From: Bacteroidota bacterium
Lineage (GTDB): Bacteria; Bacteroidota; Bacteroidia; Bacteroidales; VadinHA17
Direction of reading: 5' to 3'
DNA: 12,099 bases
Assembly (NCBI GenBank): GCA_015222065.1
Contig: JADFUQ010000519.1
Span: 1 to 12,099, forward strand
Shown here: piece by piece, positions 8,357 to 12,099 of the stretch
Numbering within the stretch: the stretch's first letter is position 1
Layout of the letters: the number at the start of each line of letters is the position of its first letter
Notes under the pieces: generated by a model
What the model saw: the letters and a program-made list of their open reading frames with translations, nothing else
Told to the model about the DNA's origin: nothing
Database searches by the model: none
Program-made: the position numbers and the translations under genes

Positions 8357-9214
8357 ATGAAAACAATTAATAAATTAAACACGAAGCAGGTAGTATTAAT
8401 AACCGGAGCTTCAACAGGAATAGGTCATGCAACTGCACTTTACCTGGATAAAATGGGAATGAAAGTTTATGCAGGTGTACGTAAAGAAACCGACAAACAA
8501 AAACTTTTACAGGAAGGCACATCCAATCTTACTCCTGTATTTCTGGATGTATGCGATCAAGATTCAATAACCAGGTCTTTTGATTTAGTTGCTAAAGAAA
8601 CAGGAGAATTCACCTTTAGCCTGGTGAATAATGCAGGGGTTTCATTAAATGGGCCATTGGAATTGCTTCCCCTCCCGGATATTAAGAAACTTCTGGATGT
8701 CAATGTTTGCGGATTACTTTCTGTTACCAAGACCTTTTTACCATTAATCAGAAAAAACAAAGGCAGGATAGTAAATATAAGTTCCGGACATGGCCTGTTA
8801 GCAATTCCTGATAAAAGTGTTTATGCAGCTTCAAAATTTGCTGTTCAGGCAATTACTGATTCGCTCAGGGTTGAACTACTCCCATTTGGTGTCTCTGTTT
8901 CAAGTGTTGTTGTAGGTAAAGTTAACACAAGTGTATTGGGTAAAATTCTGGACGACAGGAATAAAATGCTGGAAAAAGCACAGCCGGAAATAGTGAAACT
9001 CTATTCACATCTGATCGAATATTTTGACAAGGAAGTAAAGAATATCCCGGGTATTGAAGCCATTGAAGTTGCAGAGGTTATTGCAAAAGTGTTAAACCGG
9101 CCAAAACCTAAAGCTCAATATCTCATTGGTCCCGGAGCGAAGAAAATGAAAGTATTGTCTCGTTTCCCATCAGGTATGAGAGATAATTTGTTATACAAAG
9201 CCATTTATACATAA
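8357..9214 (+). CDS. Short-chain dehydrogenase/reductase (SDR), classical type
   Basis: This 285-residue NAD(P)-dependent oxidoreductase has a Rossmann fold. The cofactor loop TGASTGIG is at residues 16-23. AGVR (39-42), with Arg42 just after the second strand, suggests NADP preference. NNAG is at 91-94, the structural Asn is N116 (DVNVCG), and the catalytic set is Ser143 in ISSGHG, Tyr156 and Lys160 in YAASK. The C-terminal region (about 215-285) is longer than in minimal SDRs and ends in a segment typical of retinol- or steroid-dehydrogenase-like members (KPKAQYLIGPGAKKM). The substrate cannot be read from sequence. It is first in a two-gene unit behind operator copy 2; the next gene starts 5 nt after its stop. 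Sampled GC (about 38-42%) is clearly higher than in the RND operon. Confidence 0.94.
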   Translation: MKTINKLNTKQVVLITGASTGIGHATALYLDKMGMKVYAGVRKETDKQKLLQEGTSNLTPVFLDVCDQDSITRSFDLVAKETGEFTFSLVNNAGVSLNGPLELLPLPDIKKLLDVNVCGLLSVTKTFLPLIRKNKGRIVNISSGHGLLAIPDKSVYAASKFAVQAITDSLRVELLPFGVSVSSVVVGKVNTSVLGKILDDRNKMLEKAQPEIVKLYSHLIEYFDKEVKNIPGIEAIEVAEVIAKVLNRPKPKAQYLIGPGAKKMKVLSRFPSGMRDNLLYKAIYT

Positions 9215-9219
9215 ATATT

Positions 9220-9432
9220 ATGAAGAAACATTTTAACATACGGATAAAAGGACAGTTGTCTGAAGAATGGACAGAGTGGTTTGAAAACATGGAGATCAAT
9301 TACGATGGAAAGAACACCATCCTTACCGGCTATGTTACAGACCAGGCAGCTTTGCATGGAATACTTAATAGGATTCGTGATTTGAACTTGACACTTATTT
9401 CAGTTAATCCTGATTATGAGAAGAATAATTAA
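9220..9432 (+). CDS. Conserved small protein of unknown function (70 aa)
   Basis: This 70-residue soluble protein has no signal peptide or membrane segment. Trp17 and Trp20 lie in SEEWTEWFENMEI. The core LTGYVTDQAALHGILNRIRD (residues 35-54) and the end LTLISVN (57-63) closely resemble, from memory, a small family of uncharacterised proteins found in several phyla, usually with G(x)VxDQAALHGLLxxxRDLGLPLLSV. The compact beta-plus-helix pattern could be a dimerisation or ligand-binding mini-domain, but no function is established. The 5-nt gap to the SDR gene indicates translational coupling, so it probably acts with the SDR or with the shared regulon. Confidence 0.82.
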   Translation: MKKHFNIRIKGQLSEEWTEWFENMEINYDGKNTILTGYVTDQAALHGILNRIRDLNLTLISVNPDYEKNN

Positions 9433-9462
9433 TAACACTTAAAAAAGATATAAATGACAGAT

Positions 9463-9523
9463 AATTCACCCCTCAAATCATCCTCAAGGGTGATTTTATT
9501 TTCAAGTGGAAACCGTAATTTTG
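9463..9523 (+). promoter_or_regulatory. Conserved three-half-site operator plus promoter, copy 3 (C45 hydrolase unit)
   Basis: This is the most diverged copy. TTCACCC at 9465-9471 is the distal half-site and AAATCATCC at 9475-9483 the middle one (period 12 rather than 13). The inverted GGGTGATTTT at 9488-9497 is intact, separated by TCAA. The spacing to TAATTTTG (9516-9523) is again exactly 18 nt, and the flank reads AAGTGGAAACCG against AAGTGGGCATCG in copy 1. There is no TTTG -33 box (TTTTC instead). The sequence after the -7 box, TTCATAATT, resembles copy 1. It lies about 30 nt after the 70-aa gene and 24 nt before the ATG at 9548. Confidence 0.7.
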
Positions 9524-9547
9524 ATTCATAATTAAAAAACAAATATC

Positions 9548-10669
9548 ATGAAAGAAATTAATTTAAAAGGCTCATTTTATGAAATAGGTGTTCAATACGG
9601 AAAAGAATGTAAAAAAGAGATTAAAACTTTTGCAAAAATGGCATACTTAATGGCTTCTTTGGCAAAAAAGCCTGGTTCCCAGCCTTTCAATCCTAACTTA
9701 TGGTATTTTATTCCAACTTTCTTAACATATAAAAAAGAAAAATCCAAATGGCAATCATTCGCAAAAGAATATGAAAAAGAAATAATTAAATATCATCCGG
9801 ATGCTATTGATTTTATGAAAGGGATAGCAACAGGTGCTAATATTCATTATATTGACATTTTGAGCCTTAATATTGCTACAGAAAATATTATTACATGTTC
9901 TGTTTGGGGAGCTGCCGGTAAAAGTACCAAAAGCAATGAGCCGTTTATTGGTATGAATGCGGATGAAGAACCAATGACGCAAAAATTTGAAATCTTTTCA
10001 GATATCATACCGGATAAAGGTTATAGATATAAAGTAACTTCTTTAGCTGGTTGGATTGGTTATAATCACGGTATGAATGAAAAAGGACTAACAATTGCCA
10101 GTACATTATTATGGACCAAACCTTCTGAGAAAAAAGCACTTAGACCACCGATGTTGGTTCTAATGAAAGCTTTAAATACCTGTTCAACAGTAGAAGAAGC
10201 GAAAGCATTTTTTGAATCAGTGCCTAATCATGAGCTTGGAACAGTATTTTATATTGCTGACAGCAATAGATTTATGCGTGTAGAATGCACCTATGAGAAA
10301 AGAGTGTATGAAATTGTTGATAATGGTAGTTTAGGAAACACAAATGTTATAATGTCTGAAGAATTACAAAAATTTAATGGTGTTCCGCTTTTAAAACAAA
10401 CACTGAATGCAGAAATCAGAACAAAGCGAATGATTGAATTGCTTGACAAATATGAAGGTAAGATTGATAAAGATATTATGCAATTAATTGCAAGCGATCA
10501 CGGAGAGAAGGGGACTGATACATTCAATAAAAGTATTTGTCAGCATCCTAAAGGCTTACGCTACAATTTTAAAACATTAGTTTCTTTTATCGCACAGTCA
10601 AAAGAGAAATGTTTTTGGATCTACGAGGGAAACCCTTGTAAAAAGAAAGTGAAGAAATATGGATTTTAA
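9548..10669 (+). CDS. C45-family autoproteolytic acyltransferase/hydrolase
   Basis: This 373-residue protein resembles the acyl-CoA:6-aminopenicillanic acid acyltransferase (peptidase C45) group of Ntn hydrolases, which activate by self-cleavage before a catalytic cysteine and then cut or form amide bonds. Supporting segments are the N-terminal LKGSFYEIGVQYGKECKKEI, then NIATENIITCSVWGAAG with Cys117 as the likely nucleophile, EPFIGMNADEEP with the Asn-Asp pair seen after the nucleophile strand, and GMNEKGLTIAST about 60 residues later. The length fits the family. No signal peptide is evident, so it is probably cytoplasmic. The residue before the nucleophile is Thr, not the Gly of the fungal enzyme. 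The true substrate (N-acyl amino acid, peptide, lipoamide or other amide) is unknown. It lies behind operator copy 3 and 139 nt upstream of the EFR1 gene. Confidence 0.85.
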   Translation: MKEINLKGSFYEIGVQYGKECKKEIKTFAKMAYLMASLAKKPGSQPFNPNLWYFIPTFLTYKKEKSKWQSFAKEYEKEIIKYHPDAIDFMKGIATGANIHYIDILSLNIATENIITCSVWGAAGKSTKSNEPFIGMNADEEPMTQKFEIFSDIIPDKGYRYKVTSLAGWIGYNHGMNEKGLTIASTLLWTKPSEKKALRPPMLVLMKALNTCSTVEEAKAFFESVPNHELGTVFYIADSNRFMRVECTYEKRVYEIVDNGSLGNTNVIMSEELQKFNGVPLLKQTLNAEIRTKRMIELLDKYEGKIDKDIMQLIASDHGEKGTDTFNKSICQHPKGLRYNFKTLVSFIAQSKEKCFWIYEGNPCKKKVKKYGF

Positions 10670-10808
10670 CACAATTCATAGCAAAATTCGATTGGTATTA
10701 CTGATATCAGAAATACTGTAGTAAAGAATAAGTATCTCGAACTAAATTTCAAACCTTTAAAAAACAACTTATGGAAACAAGAAAACACATTTAATAATTT
10801 TGAAAAAA

Positions 10809-11861
10809 ATGAAATACGACCAAATAATTATATACTATTTTTCAGGTACTGGTAATGCCCGGAATGCAGCAATATGGATTGAAAAAGTTGCAAAGGAAAA
10901 AGATTTAAGAACTAATCTGACAAATATTGACAGATTTAAAACGGTTGATATTCCTGAGTTATCCGGAAAAACACTAATTGGCTTTTGCGCACCAACACAT
11001 GGTTTTAATATGCCACCTATTGTTCTCAAATTCCTGTTTAAGTTTCCAAAAGTTAAAAATGTTGATTCTTTTATTTTAAACACTCGTGCAGGTATGAAAC
11101 TCTATAAATTCTACCTCCCGGGATTAAGCGGCGTGGCACAATTATTACCGGCATTGATTCTTATATTGAAAGGATTCCGGATTGTAGGTATGCAACCACT
11201 CGATTTGCCCTCTAATTGGCTGCTGCTTCATCCGGGATTAAAGGAAAAGGTTATTTATTCAATTTATAAAAGATGTCAGGGTATTGTAAATAATTTCGCC
11301 ATAAATATACTGGATGGAAAAAGAAAGTACAAAGCCTTGTTTTCATTACCTGTTGATTTGGCTTTAATACCAGTAAGTCTTGGATATTACTTTTTTGGAC
11401 GATTCTTTCTTGCTAAAACACTTGTTGCTACTAATGCTTGTACTAATTGCAATATATGTGTCTCTAAATGCCCGGTTGAAGCAATCAAAAAAGTTGATGA
11501 AAGATTATTTTGGACGTATAAATGCGAGAGTTGCATGCGTTGTGTAAACATATGTCCACAAAGGGCAATAGAAACTGCCCACGGCTTTTCGGGTTTGATA
11601 ATAGTAGTTGTATATGTTTTATTAATACCTTTTATAATTTCTATTCTGAAATATTATGATATACTGGATATCGAAAAGCAATCGAAGTTATTTGAACAGG
11701 TATGGTCTTTAATTACTACTTCAATACTTATTTTATTTGGTTTTCTAAGTTATAGAATATTACACTTTCTTATGAAGTACAAAATTGTGAATAGGATTAT
11801 CTCCTATAGTTCGCTAAGTAAATATAAGTTTTGGAGAAGGTATAAGCCGCCTGAGTATTAA
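10809..11861 (+). CDS. EFR1-type flavodoxin/ferredoxin fusion membrane protein
   Basis: Starting at the ATG 10809 gives 350 residues. A TTG at 10800 would add three, but ATG places MKYDQIIIYYFSGTGN in the usual flavodoxin position. The N-terminal flavodoxin-like domain (about residues 1-160) has the phosphate loop SGTGNARNAA (12-21) and a second FMN-loop-like APTHGFNMP (61-69). Two CxxCxxCxxxCP motifs follow, with Cys 211/214/217/221 and 239/242/245/249, binding two [4Fe-4S] clusters. Two C-terminal hydrophobic segments (about 261-281 and 300-322) suggest membrane anchoring with the redox part in the cytoplasm. The family probably moves electrons between a flavin and the clusters; the partner is unknown. 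No operator copy precedes it, so read-through from the hydrolase gene is likely. A decayed paralogue tail lies at 8093-8196. Confidence 0.9.
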   Translation: MKYDQIIIYYFSGTGNARNAAIWIEKVAKEKDLRTNLTNIDRFKTVDIPELSGKTLIGFCAPTHGFNMPPIVLKFLFKFPKVKNVDSFILNTRAGMKLYKFYLPGLSGVAQLLPALILILKGFRIVGMQPLDLPSNWLLLHPGLKEKVIYSIYKRCQGIVNNFAINILDGKRKYKALFSLPVDLALIPVSLGYYFFGRFFLAKTLVATNACTNCNICVSKCPVEAIKKVDERLFWTYKCESCMRCVNICPQRAIETAHGFSGLIIVVVYVLLIPFIISILKYYDILDIEKQSKLFEQVWSLITTSILILFGFLSYRILHFLMKYKIVNRIISYSSLSKYKFWRRYKPPEY

Positions 11862-11941
11862 CAGGATATTATTAAATTATTATGGATATTTCAGACAATT
11901 TTTATTAATTTGCCGTAAATAAATCGTTGACTATATCAAAA

Positions 11942-12099
11942 TTGAAAAGAACAACAATTAATATCAAAGAAACACAATATCCTCTGCTGGCAACTAAACT
12001 TTATGTACCACAGCCTCGACCTGATTTAGTTCAACGAACTCATTTGATTGATCGACTGAATAAGGGTATTAATCATAAGCTAACCCTAATATCCGCTCC
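11942..12099 (+). CDS. MalT-like LuxR-family STAND regulator, N-terminal fragment (3' partial)
   Basis: The frame encodes KETQYPLLATKLYVPQPRP, then LVQRTHLIDRLNKG and LTLISAP. This is the characteristic N-terminus of MalT-like activators, stopping just before the Walker A loop (normally APAGFGKTT). No ATG exists in frame after the upstream stop at 11906-11908. The best start is TTG at 11942 (TTGAAAAGAACA), with TTG at 11927 as an alternative. The gene runs off the right edge and lies 80 nt after the EFR1 gene with no copy of the conserved operator. It is a second regulator of the same family as the one at the left edge, so the three operator-linked units sit between two such regulators. Confidence 0.85.
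   Translation, partial: MKRTTINIKETQYPLLATKLYVPQPRPDLVQRTHLIDRLNKGINHKLTLISA

Noticed and set aside
2087..9497. The three palindromes as nothing more than intrinsic terminators
   Set aside because: Terminator sequence alone does not explain the additional direct half-site, the invariant 18-nt spacing to a -7 box, or conservation of the intervening AAGTGGGCATCG-type stretch. Copy 3 also has an interrupted T run. A dual role remains possible.
2074..9523. The repeated elements as a CRISPR array or mobile-element ends
   Set aside because: The copies are kilobases apart, all in the same orientation, each in front of a gene, with no regular spacers, transposase or target duplications.
10771..10794. 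Seven-codon ORF (ATGGAAACAAGA...TAA) upstream of EFR1
   Set aside because: Too short, with no repeated codons or attenuator hairpins suggesting a leader peptide.
10795..10802. TAATTTTG as a -7 promoter box for the EFR1 gene
   Set aside because: It ends only 6 nt before the ATG at 10809, so transcription would start at or inside the start codon, and none of the operator half-sites accompany it.

Overview
The window looks like a low-GC Bacteroidota chromosome segment. All genes lie on the + strand. Shine-Dalgarno sequences are essentially absent before the start codons, the promoters match the Bacteroidota -7 consensus TAnnTTTG, and the gene families are typical of the phylum. The species cannot be named from the sequence alone.

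Layout. (1) Positions 1-2028 are the C-terminal three quarters of a large MalT-like STAND regulator with TPR-like repeats and a LuxR-type HTH; its NTPase domain is cut off by the window edge. (2) Positions 2178-8088 are a three-gene tripartite efflux operon: TolC-like outer-membrane protein, lipoprotein membrane-fusion protein, RND permease. (3) Positions 8093-8196 are a decayed 3' tail of an EFR1-type ferredoxin gene, paralogous to the intact one at 10809-11861. (4) Positions 8357-9432 are a short-chain dehydrogenase followed 5 nt later by a conserved 70-aa protein. (5) Positions 9548-11861 are a C45-family (acyl-CoA:6-aminopenicillanic acid acyltransferase-like) autoproteolytic hydrolase, then a flavodoxin/ferredoxin membrane protein. 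(6) From about 11942 the first ~53 codons of a second MalT-like regulator run off the right edge.

The main discovery is an intergenic element of about 63 bp present three times (2074-2136, 8267-8329, 9463-9523), each directly upstream of a transcription unit. It has two tandem AAAATCACCC half-sites, one inverted GGGTGATTTT half-site, then a -7 box TAATTTTG. The distance from the inverted half-site to the -7 box is exactly 18 nt in all three copies. I read it as an activator-binding promoter that places the efflux pump, the SDR unit and the hydrolase unit in one regulon. The obvious candidate activator is one of the flanking MalT-like regulators. The known E. coli MalT box is also an asymmetric G-rich GGA(T/G)GA-type site next to the -35 region, which makes the idea plausible but does not prove it.

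A second theme is modular exchange. The RND operon is visibly more AT-rich than the SDR gene and ends 4 nt before the EFR1 gene fragment. This suggests that the pump operon was placed behind an existing element-type promoter and replaced an older gene set that ended in an EFR1 paralogue. A reasonable but unproven model is a ligand-sensing detoxification or envelope-stress regulon: sensor-activator, export pump, amide hydrolase or acyltransferase, and redox enzymes.
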